From Candidatus Vecturithrix granuli (GTDB taxonomy: Bacteria > Moduliflexota > Moduliflexia > Moduliflexales > Moduliflexaceae), in NCBI GenBank assembly GCA_000739535.1, contig DF820466.1:84573-148572 (forward strand): a stretch of DNA of 64,000 nucleotides. Direction: 5' to 3'. Position numbers and translations under genes: made by a program. Position 1 is the stretch's first letter. Each line of letters begins with the position of its first letter. A model generated the notes under the pieces. It ran no database searches. It was not told where the DNA came from and worked only from the letters and a program-made list of their open reading frames with translations. Positions 17,693 through 26,953 of this stretch are shown piece by piece.

Positions 17693-20209
17693 ATGGCTGC
17701 AAAACAACTCCCGATTGATTTAAGAGTGTTACGCGTGATTGCGGATCGTCACAAGTGGATGCTTGTGATCCTGACCTTTCTGTCCTTTGCCCTGTCAGCG
17801 TTCATTACCCGGTCGATGGTGAACCAATATTCATCATCCATTACCCTCTTTGTTGATCCTGAAAGCGTGTTGGGCGATATTGCGAAAGGGGTTGCGGTTT
17901 CTACCAACATCAAAGATCAGATCACTCCGCTGCAGCATTTTGTGCAGAGCGATGATTTTGTGGAATTACATGTTATTCAGGAGTTGAACATGCGTTTGTC
18001 CGATGTGTTTGTGCCGCCACTGGGTCTGACCTTCATGCCCGCCGTACTCAAGGTCGCAGATTCAGCGAAAGGCATGATCAAACAGATATTCGGCCTGGAA
18101 ATCTATACCTTAAGTCCCGAACAAAAGCAATATTTGGAGCAGAGAGAAATCATTGCGACGATTAAAAAGAGCATCAAACTTTCCGAGAGTCGAGGGACGT
18201 TGTTAACGATCTCATATACTGGCCCTAATCAGATCGCCGGTCAAAAAATTGTTGAAATTGTTGCCAATCAATGTAAAGAATTTTTGTTACGCGCCAAAAA
18301 CAATGAAACCAAAGAAGCCTCGCGTTATATTGAACGCCAATATAATGAGGCGACCGAAAAACTCGAAAATCTGGAACAAGAGTTGATGAAAATGCGGGTT
18401 GATCTGTTCGACAAAACCCCTGAGGCCAAAATTGCCATGTTACAACAACGGCAAAATGCTCTTGATTCTTTACGGCTTCATGAGCAGCAGCTTGAAGATT
18501 TACAAATGAATAGAAAAGATCTGAGCGTAAAATTAGATGAACGCCGCAGCATATTGTTAAGCAGCGACCCGAAAACCCGAGAAAAACTTGCTGAACTGGC
18601 CCGTACTCAGGAATACCAATTATTGGCCGCCAAACGCACGCAATTAGCCGCGCTGCTGACGGTCTATACGGAAGAATGGCCGGAAGTCAAAAAATTGCGT
18701 GAGGAAATTCAAACCTTAGAAGAGACGATTGCTTCCAATGTGGCGGAAGGCGATGATCTGGCCCGGGAGAGAATTCTCCTGGCCGATCCTGTTTATAACG
18801 AATATTTTAGCCAGATTAAACAACTTGAGAACCAGGAAGCGGGGATTATAGCGAAAATCAAGACCATCAACGATAATATTGCGATTTATGAGACCAAGAT
18901 TAAAGAAATGCCCGAATTTGAAAAAAGCTTCGGCACGATTGAACGTCAAATTAATTTGTACGCGAAATTACAAGCTGAATTAGCTTCCAAGCGGGAGACG
19001 GCCCGGGCCACCACGCAATTAGAACAGTCGCGCGGGGAAAACCGGATTCGCACCGTGAACCGGTCTTTTCCAACAAAGCCGATTGGTATATCTCCGATTA
19101 TTTTAATGGCAGGGTTATGCTTGTTTGGTCCAGGAATTGGGGTAGGGCTGATCTTTCTGTTTTACTACCTGAATACGTCGGTCAAAAGCCCTGAGGATGT
19201 CCATGTGGAATATAATCTGCCGGTGATCGCCGTGATTCCTAAAACGAATTTTAAACGCGAACTCAAACGTCATCGTCGCTTGCTGAAACGAGCCGGTCAA
19301 ACGATTTCTCGCAAACGCTTTCGGCTGAAACCGGGAAAACAGGCGGTCACAGAATTAGAGCCGCCGCCTTTGCCGCAATTGCTGCCGGCAGAAGACCAGT
19401 CGCTTCAAGAAATTGAACATTCTGAAGTCGAATTATTTGATCGCATCATGAAGCGCATCCCCAGTCCCCACATTTCGAAGCTTGATGTGCTCCCCATAGT
19501 TACGATGCTGACCAATCCGGAATCCCATGCAGCAGAAGAGTATCGTCGTCTGTGTTTTAATGTCGAATGGGGAATCAAAGAAACGCTCTCCGGGCCATGT
19601 AAGACGATCCTTGTTACCAGCGCGCTTCCACAAGAAGGTAAAACGATTACCGCCATTAACCTGGCCTCCACCCTGGCTCGCAATCACCAGGTACTGTTGG
19701 TTGATGTCAACTTTCGCAACCCTGAGATTCATAGAGCCTTTGGCATTCCCCAGGAATCGGGACTTTCCGACATGCTTGAGCACAATATCACGCCGCATTT
19801 ATTTGCGCCTCCTGGAAGTCCGAATTTGAGCCTGCTTCCAGCCGGAATTGCTCTGAGCCACCCGGCGGATTTGTTAAGTTCAAAACTGATGCATCAATTT
19901 ATTGATTCTGTCAAAAGTTCGCCCTATTTTGAATATGCTATTTTTGATGCGCCGCCGACTTCGCAACTGCCGGATGCCTCAATTCTGGCCTCGCAAGTTG
20001 ATGGAATTGTGTGGGTCATTTTAGAACTCAGTACCTCAAAAGAGCTTGTGCGTCTGGCACTCTCGCGCATCACGAATCCCGAAATTTTAGGAGTGGTGCT
20101 CAATTATTCTGAACAGCGAACATTTCCCAGAAAGTATGAAAGAATTTGGAAAGATTATCATCGCGGATCGCCTTCTCCAAGGAATTCACGTGGATCTCGC
20201 CGGAATTGA
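17693..20209 (+). CDS. Wzz/BY-kinase fusion (exopolysaccharide chain-length protein and tyrosine-kinase domain)
   Basis: The 838-residue inner-membrane protein has a Wzz domain with membrane helix 22-42, a long periplasmic coiled coil (about 200-440), a second helix near 464-492, and a cytoplasmic BY-kinase domain. Walker A is SALPQEGKT (643-651), lacking the usual first glycine; Walker A' reads LLVDVNFRNP near 667 where most members have D-A-D; Walker B is AIFDAPP near 748. The C-terminus has only two tyrosines (KYERIWKDYHRG) rather than a full cluster. Such proteins set polymer length and gate export in Wzx/Wzy-type or PEP-CTERM-linked polysaccharide systems. It is followed by kinase and regulator genes. 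AGATAAGAAG precedes the ATG. Confidence 0.85.
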   Translation: MAAKQLPIDLRVLRVIADRHKWMLVILTFLSFALSAFITRSMVNQYSSSITLFVDPESVLGDIAKGVAVSTNIKDQITPLQHFVQSDDFVELHVIQELNMRLSDVFVPPLGLTFMPAVLKVADSAKGMIKQIFGLEIYTLSPEQKQYLEQREIIATIKKSIKLSESRGTLLTISYTGPNQIAGQKIVEIVANQCKEFLLRAKNNETKEASRYIERQYNEATEKLENLEQELMKMRVDLFDKTPEAKIAMLQQRQNALDSLRLHEQQLEDLQMNRKDLSVKLDERRSILLSSDPKTREKLAELARTQEYQLLAAKRTQLAALLTVYTEEWPEVKKLREEIQTLEETIASNVAEGDDLARERILLADPVYNEYFSQIKQLENQEAGIIAKIKTINDNIAIYETKIKEMPEFEKSFGTIERQINLYAKLQAELASKRETARATTQLEQSRGENRIRTVNRSFPTKPIGISPIILMAGLCLFGPGIGVGLIFLFYYLNTSVKSPEDVHVEYNLPVIAVIPKTNFKRELKRHRRLLKRAGQTISRKRFRLKPGKQAVTELEPPPLPQLLPAEDQSLQEIEHSEVELFDRIMKRIPSPHISKLDVLPIVTMLTNPESHAAEEYRRLCFNVEWGIKETLSGPCKTILVTSALPQEGKTITAINLASTLARNHQVLLVDVNFRNPEIHRAFGIPQESGLSDMLEHNITPHLFAPPGSPNLSLLPAGIALSHPADLLSSKLMHQFIDSVKSSPYFEYAIFDAPPTSQLPDASILASQVDGIVWVILELSTSKELVRLALSRITNPEILGVVLNYSEQRTFPRKYERIWKDYHRGSPSPRNSRGSRRN

Positions 20210-20230
20210 CGTGTCAAAAGGATTGTAACT

Positions 20231-22357
20231 ATGCCAGTATATGCGCTGCCCTCACTGCTGAGTTGGATTTTTTTCCTGGGCTTAGGGGTCTTTGTTCTGA
20301 CCAGAAATCTGAAACATACAATCAATCTCAGTTTTTCAGTTGGAATTTTTGGGATGGCCATTTTCGAATGCAGTCTTTTTTTCCTCTTGCTCACCAAAAA
20401 TTTTCTCTGGACCAAGATGGCCTTATTTGGTGCGTGTCTCATTCCCGGAAGTATCGCCATTTTCAGCCTCAGTTTCTCGCGTGAGGCCTATCAAGCCTCT
20501 GTGCGGCAGTGGAAATGGGTCATCGGTGCGATTTTCGGATTCTCGCTCTGGTTTCTGTACCTCGGGTTTAGTGGTGCGCTTCTGACAAAAACCTCGCAAA
20601 TGTCTTTCAGCCACTTTGAGGTGTACAAAATCCAGCAGCCGGGCATTTACTTTCTGATTTTTCAGATCCTGTGCCTCCTCTTCATCCTGCATAATCTCGA
20701 AAATACCTATCGGAGTGCATCCCAGGACGTGCGGTGGAAAATTAAATATCTCATTCTTGGCATCTTTTCTGCCTCGTTTTTCCATCTATTTTTGATCGGC
20801 TTCATGCTATTATACCGCATTGTGCGGGTCGAATATTTTGTCGCAGAAGCCATTATCATGATCATCTCAGGGATGTTTATCGTGTTTTCCCTTGTCCGCC
20901 ATCGTCTCATGGATACCGATGTCTTTGTTTCGCGCCAGGTCGTGTATAATTCCTTTGTCCTGTTTATCGCCGGGACCTATCTGATCACCATCGCATTGAT
21001 CGGATATCTGGTGAAATATCATTTCATTCAGCAAGGAGTCACGCAATTTTTGGTGGCCGAAGTCTTTATGTATGTCGCCCTGATCGGAATGTCGGTGCTC
21101 CTGCTCTCAGAGGAAATCCGACGCAGGATCGAATTGTATATCAGTAAGCACTTTTATAAGCACAAATACGAATACGATGAAGTGTGGATTGCCTTTACGC
21201 GACAAATCGGATCAATGGTCAGTCTGGATGATCTGCTCCCTCAACTCTGCCAGTCCATTCAGGAGATCGTCAATACGGATCGGGTCTTTATTTTCCTGCA
21301 CGATGACGCAAGCCATCGTCTTGTACTGCGAGAAAGCTCCATAGTTTCCCCCAAACCCTTTGCCATTTCTATGGAAAGTGAACTTATCCACTATTTTCGA
21401 AAGACCCTGACGCCCTGTGTAGATGTGAATCTCTTCAAGACCAGTGAAACCCTCCACGCGCTCTATAGTGAACAGCAAGAGCTGTTTGAAACGTTGGAGA
21501 TTTTTTTATGCGCGCCATTGCGGATCAAAGATCATTTTATCGGCATTATCGCCATTGGCGCTGAGCGCACTAATGAGCCCTATTCACATGAAGACTACGA
21601 CTTGCTGCACACTATAGGCATTCAGGCTGCGAGTGCGATTTTAAACGCCAACCTCACCGAAAATCTCTCGCAGGCCCGGTCGCTTGAAACCTTTCATAAA
21701 TTTGCCGCATTCATTTTACACGATCTCAAAAATGCTGTACAGAATCTGTCTTTTGTGGTACAAAATGCGCCGGATTATCTTGATGAACCGGAATTTCGCC
21801 AGGATGCCATCAAAACCATTGCTGATACAGTCACACGGATGAATACGATGATTACCAGGCTCTCTTCAGTTCCGGAAAAATTAGAACTGCACCTGACCGA
21901 GGTTGCTATTGAACCGTTTATTCAGGACACGCTCAAAAAATCTAAAGTCAGTAAAATGAACCAGATAAAAATTCAGGTCGAACTTGCTGAACCTGTATTT
22001 TCGACACTGCTCGATTATCATTACTTCCAAAGTGTGTTGATTAACCTCTTATCAAATGCCGCTGAGTCGATAACGGCTGACCACGGGACGATTGTTCTGC
22101 GGGCGGCCCGCAGGGATGTGGATCAGACGGTAGAGTTTTCCGTGTCAGATAATGGCAGTGGAATTTCGCAAGACCAATTAATGACTCTGTTTACTCCGTT
22201 TAAATCGACCAAAGCGAAAGGACTGGGAATTGGGTTATATCAATGTAAAACTATTGTTGAAGCCCATAAGGGGAAGATTTATGTCGAAAGTGAAGAGGGG
22301 CAGGGAACCACTTTTCGGATAGAACTCCCTCTTATGCAACAGAACCCATTAGTCTGA
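20231..22357 (+). CDS. prsK: PrsK-like membrane histidine kinase
   Basis: This 708-residue kinase has seven to nine membrane helices in residues 1-310, a GAF domain around 320-480, a dimerisation region with the H-box FILHDLKNAVQNLS (His near 497), and an HATPase domain with NLLSNAAESI, VSDNGSGIS and KGLGIGLYQC. The HDLKN form and the architecture match PrsK, the kinase paired with PrsR in PEP-CTERM/exosortase exopolysaccharide systems. AAAGGA precedes the ATG, the gene starts 21 bases after the BY-kinase, and the regulator follows after 4 bases, so the three are one operon. No PEP-CTERM sorting tail or exosortase occurs in the window. Confidence 0.85.
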   Translation: MPVYALPSLLSWIFFLGLGVFVLTRNLKHTINLSFSVGIFGMAIFECSLFFLLLTKNFLWTKMALFGACLIPGSIAIFSLSFSREAYQASVRQWKWVIGAIFGFSLWFLYLGFSGALLTKTSQMSFSHFEVYKIQQPGIYFLIFQILCLLFILHNLENTYRSASQDVRWKIKYLILGIFSASFFHLFLIGFMLLYRIVRVEYFVAEAIIMIISGMFIVFSLVRHRLMDTDVFVSRQVVYNSFVLFIAGTYLITIALIGYLVKYHFIQQGVTQFLVAEVFMYVALIGMSVLLLSEEIRRRIELYISKHFYKHKYEYDEVWIAFTRQIGSMVSLDDLLPQLCQSIQEIVNTDRVFIFLHDDASHRLVLRESSIVSPKPFAISMESELIHYFRKTLTPCVDVNLFKTSETLHALYSEQQELFETLEIFLCAPLRIKDHFIGIIAIGAERTNEPYSHEDYDLLHTIGIQAASAILNANLTENLSQARSLETFHKFAAFILHDLKNAVQNLSFVVQNAPDYLDEPEFRQDAIKTIADTVTRMNTMITRLSSVPEKLELHLTEVAIEPFIQDTLKKSKVSKMNQIKIQVELAEPVFSTLLDYHYFQSVLINLLSNAAESITADHGTIVLRAARRDVDQTVEFSVSDNGSGISQDQLMTLFTPFKSTKAKGLGIGLYQCKTIVEAHKGKIYVESEEGQGTTFRIELPLMQQNPLV

Positions 22358-22361
22358 GATT

Positions 22362-23726
22362 ATGAGTGAAGAAGCCAGAAAATCTATCCTTATTGTTGAA
22401 GATGATGAGAATATTCGGAAACAAATGAAATGGGCGCTTGCCAAAGAATATGATGTCTTGATGGCCGGCGATCGCGCAACCGCTCTTCAACTGTGTCAGA
22501 AACACTCGCCCGGCGTGATGACGCTCGATTTGGGACTCCCTCCTGATCCCAACGGATCCTCGGAAGGACTGCAAACGCTTCAAGAGGTGCTCCAGCACAA
22601 TCCGAAAACTAAAATTATTATTATCACCGGCAATCAGGAAAGAGCAAATGCCCGGAAGGCGGTTGAATCCGGCGCGTATGATTTCCAGAATAAACCGGTT
22701 GATATTGAAGAATTAAAGATCGTATTGCGGCGGGCCTATAATCTCTATGCCCTGGAAGAAGAGAACGCCCGTTTGCGCGAGCAGCGCGAACAAAAAAATG
22801 CGTTTGAAGATATTATTGGAGAGTCAACCCGGATGAAACGCCTTTTCAGCATGATTGAGCGCATTGCCACGACCGATATCAGCGTGTTAATTACCGGGGA
22901 AAGCGGGGTAGGGAAAGAATTGGTGGCGAAAGCCATTCATGATAGAAGTTTGCGCAAAGATTTTCCGTTCATCCCGATCAATTGTGCGGCAATTCCTGAA
23001 ACCTTGTTGGAGAGCGAATTATTCGGACACGAAAAAGGGGCCTTTACCGATGCTTATACGCGCAAGATTGGGAAAGTGGAGCTTGCTGATAAAGGCACCT
23101 TATTTCTTGATGAAATGGGGGAGTTAGGGCAACCTTTACAAGCAAAATTGTTGCGCTTTTTGCAAGATCAAATGATCGAGCGGGTGGGCGGGAAAAATCC
23201 TATTCAAGTTGATGTTCGCGTGATTGCCGCGACAAATCGCAATTTAGAAGAGAATATCCGACAGGGCTTGTTCCGCGAGGATCTTTTTTTCCGCCTGAAT
23301 GAGATCCATATCCATGTGCCCCCTTTACGCGAACGCGAGAACGATGCACAGGTATTAGCCAAAAAATTTCTCGATGAATTTGCCAGAGAAACCAATCGCC
23401 CGATCAAAGGATTTACGCAGAACGCGCAGCAATTAATCTCAGATTATGCCTGGCCTGGCAACGTGCGTGAACTGCGCAGCAGAATCAAACGCGCAGTCGT
23501 CATGGCTGATGCTGCCTTGATCAAACCAGAAGATCTCGATCTGCGCGCGAAATCCACTCCGATCACGTTAAAAGAAGCGCGGGATCAAATAGAATGTAAA
23601 CTCATTCGCGAAGCCCTGGATCGCAATAACGGCAATGTCAGTCAGGCCGCAAAAGAGCTTGAAGTCACGCGTCCCACTCTGCACGATCTGATGAAAAAAC
23701 ATAATTTGTCAAAAGACAAATTTTAG
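22362..23726 (+). CDS. prsR: PrsR-like sigma-54-dependent response regulator
   Basis: A receiver domain (8-125; phospho-acceptor Asp in MTLDLGLPP, near 55) is followed by a linker helix, a sigma-54 AAA+ domain with Walker A GESGVGKE, ELFGHEKGAFTDA, Walker B GTLFLDEMGEL and the R-finger region, and a Fis-type helix-turn-helix (NGNVSQAAKELEVTRPTLHDLM). Family members activate sigma-54 promoters of polysaccharide and PEP-CTERM genes. The sigma-54 contact loop reads GAFTDA instead of GAFTGA. Sigma-54-type promoters at 5,942 and 60,549 are candidate targets. Phosphorylation by the adjacent PrsK-like kinase is inferred from the operon. Confidence 0.88.
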   Translation: MSEEARKSILIVEDDENIRKQMKWALAKEYDVLMAGDRATALQLCQKHSPGVMTLDLGLPPDPNGSSEGLQTLQEVLQHNPKTKIIIITGNQERANARKAVESGAYDFQNKPVDIEELKIVLRRAYNLYALEEENARLREQREQKNAFEDIIGESTRMKRLFSMIERIATTDISVLITGESGVGKELVAKAIHDRSLRKDFPFIPINCAAIPETLLESELFGHEKGAFTDAYTRKIGKVELADKGTLFLDEMGELGQPLQAKLLRFLQDQMIERVGGKNPIQVDVRVIAATNRNLEENIRQGLFREDLFFRLNEIHIHVPPLRERENDAQVLAKKFLDEFARETNRPIKGFTQNAQQLISDYAWPGNVRELRSRIKRAVVMADAALIKPEDLDLRAKSTPITLKEARDQIECKLIREALDRNNGNVSQAAKELEVTRPTLHDLMKKHNLSKDKF

Positions 23727-23742
23727 CTTCTCACATTTTGTA

Positions 23743-23775
23743 AAAACCGAGTTTTTTGAAAAACTCGGTTTTTTC
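23743..23775 (+). terminator. terminator-like palindrome (copy 2 of 5) after prsR
   Basis: AAAACCGAGTTTTTT and AAAAACTCGGTTTTTT pair closely and end in a T run, 16 bases after the prsR stop. It also lies just after the convergent DUF5989 stop, so it can serve both strands. Confidence 0.75.
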
Positions 23776-23780
23776 CCTTT

Positions 23781-23942
23781 CTAAAATAAGGCGTACACAA
23801 ATGGCGCAACCGCCGATCCCTGAGTCAGCACCATTAACAGCCCAAGCAAGAGCAGCATCACCACAATCGGACCCAGCCACCATTTTTTGCGTTCTTTCAT
23901 AAACTGATAAAATTCAGATAAAATTTCAAACTTTCCTGACAT
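23781..23942 (-). CDS. DUF5989 family small membrane protein
   Basis: A 53-residue reading frame begins MSGKFEILSEFYQFMKERK, followed by KWWLGPIVVMLLLLGLLMVL, one membrane helix, and TQGSAVAPFVYALF. This is the complete pattern of DUF5989 proteins (about 50 residues, F-L-KERKKWW...QGSA.APF.Y.LF). AGGAGAGAAG lies directly upstream. Elsewhere these micro-genes are found beside SxtJ-like and carbamoyltransferase genes, but no partner is visible here; neighbours are prsR and a HEAT-repeat protein. Function unknown. Confidence 0.85.
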   Translation of the reverse strand: MSGKFEILSEFYQFMKERKKWWLGPIVVMLLLLGLLMVLTQGSAVAPFVYALF

Positions 23943-23961
23943 CTTCTTCTCTCCTGAAAAA

Positions 23962-24012
23962 GTAGCGCGAAATTGTGTTTCGCGCCCGCGAAACCGGAGT
24001 TTCGCGGTACAT
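23962..24012. repeat. CGCGAAA-type hairpin
   Basis: GCGCGAAATTGTGTTTCGCGC and a CCGCGAAACCGGAGTTTCGCGG palindrome lie side by side, ending GTACAT. Related units with CGCGAAAT...TTTCGCG and a nearby TAC/TAT-rich flank occur at 38,299 and 43,656. Confidence 0.65.
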
Positions 24013-24046
24013 CTTCTGCTGTCAATTAAAAATTGTTATTTTTTTG

Positions 24047-25279
24047 CTATCTCATCATTGGGAATCGTGCGTGAATTTCATCGAGAATATGTCGAACTGT
24101 TTCTTTGAACGATGCATCGAGCGTCGGGAGCAGTCGTTGCAGTTTTTCGTACACCTTGAGACTTCCAATCTCAGTTAAGGCGGCAGCGACGCTATCAACC
24201 ACCTTATTCTCCGAATCCTGCAACGCCGAGATGAGCGGATCAATCGCTTCCTCAAAACCTAAATGCCCCAACGACACCGCGGCAATGCTACGCACGTTCG
24301 AATCTGGATCATTTAACATTTTCAGCAAGGGCTGCAACGATTTTTTCGATTGAATCAGGCCGAGTCCTCTGGCAACCGACCAGCGTACATCAGAATCGGG
24401 ATCAGCAATGAGAGTGGTTAATGGGGCGACCGCCTCTGCTCGGCGCGTTTCTCCCAGTGCCTCGACCAGACTCCACTTCATTCCGGGGAGTTCCGCATAT
24501 AATAGCGCAATGAGTTCTTGCAATGCCTTGTCAGAGCGAATTTTTCCTAATGCAGAAGCAGCTTGTTGGGCGACATTCAGATGTGAACTTCGCAAAAATG
24601 GGATAATCATTTTTACTGCCTTTGTAGATCGAATTTCTCCCAGGGCGAACAACAGACTGATCTGCGTATCAGGCGTTTCTGTCTTCAGCAATGCAATAAG
24701 CTTGTCCTCGGCTTCGTTGATGCCCATTTCCCCTACAGCCACGGCGGCGCAGTTTCGCACGGTTTCATCCTTGTCTTCCAGTGCATCAAACACCGCCTGG
24801 CGTACACGATCGGAGTGCACCTCTTTTAAGGCAACAATCGCTTTTCTTCTGGCGTCAGGTTCGTCGGCCGTTTTCAGAATCTTGACCAATAATTTTTCAG
24901 ATTTTTCAGAGCCGATTTTCGCAAGCGCGGAGGCCACGCATCCACGAACATAGGCATCGGGATCTTTTAATGTTCGAATCAAGGCATCTTCCGCTTTCAG
25001 CACCCCGATTTTCCCTAAGGCGACGGCTGTGCAACTGCGAATATTGGCATCTTTATCTTGCAAAAAGGTGAGTAATGGTTCAACGGCCTTTTCTGACGCA
25101 ATTTCTCCCAGGCTAAAAATTGCGGTGCTGCGGACAATATGATCGCTATCCTTCAAAGCCGCAAGTAAGTATTCAACACCTTTTTCAGACTTAATTTCTC
25201 CTAGTGTCGTGACTGCTTTCCGACGAACATCAACTTGCTCGCTTTTTAAAAAGCCTTCAAATTTTTCTAAAATACTCAT
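24047..25279 (-). CDS. HEAT-repeat protein
   Basis: The 410-residue protein is almost entirely a solenoid of about 12-13 short HEAT repeats of 31 residues with the recurring pattern D..VR..A..ALG.I....A..PLI..L.D. No signal peptide, membrane helix or catalytic motif is seen. PBS-lyase-type HEAT proteins act as scaffolds or bilin lyases; without phycobilisomes here a binding scaffold is more likely. The start MSILEKFE at 25279 is taken because GAGAGG lies eight bases upstream. It stands alone between the DUF5989 gene and lgt, all on the minus strand. Confidence 0.85.
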   Translation of the reverse strand: MSILEKFEGFLKSEQVDVRRKAVTTLGEIKSEKGVEYLLAALKDSDHIVRSTAIFSLGEIASEKAVEPLLTFLQDKDANIRSCTAVALGKIGVLKAEDALIRTLKDPDAYVRGCVASALAKIGSEKSEKLLVKILKTADEPDARRKAIVALKEVHSDRVRQAVFDALEDKDETVRNCAAVAVGEMGINEAEDKLIALLKTETPDTQISLLFALGEIRSTKAVKMIIPFLRSSHLNVAQQAASALGKIRSDKALQELIALLYAELPGMKWSLVEALGETRRAEAVAPLTTLIADPDSDVRWSVARGLGLIQSKKSLQPLLKMLNDPDSNVRSIAAVSLGHLGFEEAIDPLISALQDSENKVVDSVAAALTEIGSLKVYEKLQRLLPTLDASFKETVRHILDEIHARFPMMR

Positions 25280-25364
25280 AGCTAGCCTCTCCGTCCCATT
25301 AATCAAAGTCCAGATAATATCTTATGTTTCTTCACGTCTATACAGACACCAGCACATCTTAAAA

Positions 25365-25392
25365 AGTAAAGCACATTCTTGTTTCCTGTCAA
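25365..25392 (-). promoter_or_regulatory. possible sigma-70 promoter of the HEAT gene
   Basis: On the minus strand TTGACA (25387-25392) and TTTACT (25365-25370) are 16 bases apart, about 85 bases before the start codon. Confidence 0.3.
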
Positions 25393-25461
25393 CAAAATCT
25401 TTATCTCTCATCGAGCGTCTCTTCAAGGTGAATTGGCGACAGATTCCAGGCCTGAAACAGG

Positions 25462-26241
25462 TTAGTCGGCATGATCGGGTCTCTCCCAAAGACGTCGGGA
25501 GAAAATCATACTTCCAGCCGCCAGAATCAGGGCAATACTCACCACATGCGCTATCCGAAAAGGCCCTAACATTAAACTGTCAGCTCGAAAAAACGAGATA
25601 ATAAATCTGCCCACGGAATACAACAGTAAATAGACACAAAAGAGAAACCCATCTTTACGCGGAGTTTTCCGAATACTCCAGAGGAGTAGGAAAATACTCA
25701 GATTACTGATCATTTCATATATCATTGTCGGGTGCAGGGGGATGCCCGGATATTGGGCCCCGGCAATGCTCTCAGGCGGAAAAACCAGCCCCCAGGGCAT
25801 AGATGTTGGCAACCCGTGGGCGTCGCCATTCATGAGATTGCCAAAGCGGCCCAGAGCCTGCGCCAGAATCAACGGCGGCGCACTCACGTCGGCGATTTGC
25901 CAAAAAGACAGGTGATGACGTCGAGTCAACCACCATCCGACCAGGACGCCCCCTAAAATTCCGCCATGAATGGCAAGTCCGCCGTGCCAAACTTTCACGA
26001 TTTCCCCCAGGTTCTGACGATAGTGCTCCCAACTAAAGATCACGTAATACAAGCGCGCCCCGATAATCCCTCCAATAACCGGGAGCATAACAAAATTCAT
26101 GATATCGTCATCTGAAAGAGGAATTTGTTTTCGTCGAACTTCATGACGAACAAGATACAAGGCGCACAGGATGCCTATGGCGTACATTAAGCCATAATAT
26201 CGAACCTGAAGCGGACCAATTTGAAATATAATCGGGTGCAT
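25462..26241 (-). CDS. lgt: prolipoprotein diacylglyceryl transferase
   Basis: Lgt transfers diacylglycerol from phosphatidylglycerol to the lipobox cysteine of lipoproteins in the inner membrane. The 259-residue length and seven membrane helices are usual. Diagnostic stretches are MYAIGILCALYL, GGIIGARLYYV, WHGGLAIHGGILGG and the signature GRFGNLMNGDAHGLPT; the C-terminal half has YSVGRFIISFFRAD with the catalytic-site arginine. It starts MHPIIFQIG at 26241 with no clear ribosome site. The downstream HEAT gene is 180 bases away and probably separate. Confidence 0.95.
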   Translation of the reverse strand: MHPIIFQIGPLQVRYYGLMYAIGILCALYLVRHEVRRKQIPLSDDDIMNFVMLPVIGGIIGARLYYVIFSWEHYRQNLGEIVKVWHGGLAIHGGILGGVLVGWWLTRRHHLSFWQIADVSAPPLILAQALGRFGNLMNGDAHGLPTSMPWGLVFPPESIAGAQYPGIPLHPTMIYEMISNLSIFLLLWSIRKTPRKDGFLFCVYLLLYSVGRFIISFFRADSLMLGPFRIAHVVSIALILAAGSMIFSRRLWERPDHAD

Positions 26242-26953
26242 AATGACTTTTTTGGCGGTGAGTGATCAAAAGATCGCGCCTGTTGCGCAAGTGGTTTTGA
26301 CCACTCCTGCCAGAGAACATATTGAAATTCACGCCATGAAAAGACTTGACTTATTCTTGTACGGCGTGATATATCTTCTTAGACATAAGAGAGTTTTTCA
26401 GGAAAATACTATGCGGCCTGGCCCCGAGTTTTTGAAAAAATTGGGGATTGCCTGCACAACATTTCTGAAATACTCGTGAAGTCATCCGAAGTGTTTGTTC
26501 CTGTAACCATAAAAATTTATAGGGAGATTGTCAAATGAAAAAACAACTTTGAATCGATTCTTCATGATATTGTACAAAAAATGCTGGAATTTTCTTGACG
26601 TGATTTGTAAACCTTCGTTGAATTTCAAGGTAACGGACGAGTGACTTTTCAAGTATTAGGGAAGTGCTCTTTTGGTTGTCAAGACCCAGTGTTATTATAT
26701 ACCAATAAACTCTGTTGATGTTCATGTGTCTATTCTTATATAGACAGGACTTACGCAATACCCCCCTCAGTCCCCCCGTAAACGGGGGGAAGGTCGTAGA
26801 AGAGTGTCACGTCTCTTCCCCCCGCTTGCGGGGGGATAAAGGGGGGTTGTGCGTAAGTCCTGATAGATTCAGTTAGCGCGCGAGGCATGAGGGGAAAGAT
26901 GAGCGTATCCCCCAACGGAGTCTGTTTTTTATTGATGGAGGGAAACCATACCG
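26242..26953. other. long intergenic region without a convincing gene
   Basis: About 710 bases between lgt and the divergent REC-PATAN gene. Short frames here resemble nothing and have no ribosome sites. A possible promoter (TTGACT 26346-26351, 17-base spacer, ATATAT) lies at its start. The only strong structure is the inverted-repeat element at 26746-26861. Confidence 0.4.
26746..26861. repeat. 116-bp inverted-repeat element with 22-bp arms
   Basis: The arm beginning AGGACTTACGCAATACCC (26746-26767) faces a near-perfect inverted copy ending TGCGTAAGTCCT (26840-26861). Inside are two further CCCCCCG.../CGGGGGG hairpins. A MITE-like or REP-like element; the direct flanks show no clear target duplication. 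Confidence 0.75.

Noticed and set aside
26243-26479. 78-codon frame after lgt on the plus strand
   Set aside because: No ribosome site, no similarity to any family I know, and AT-rich promoter-like sequence within it.
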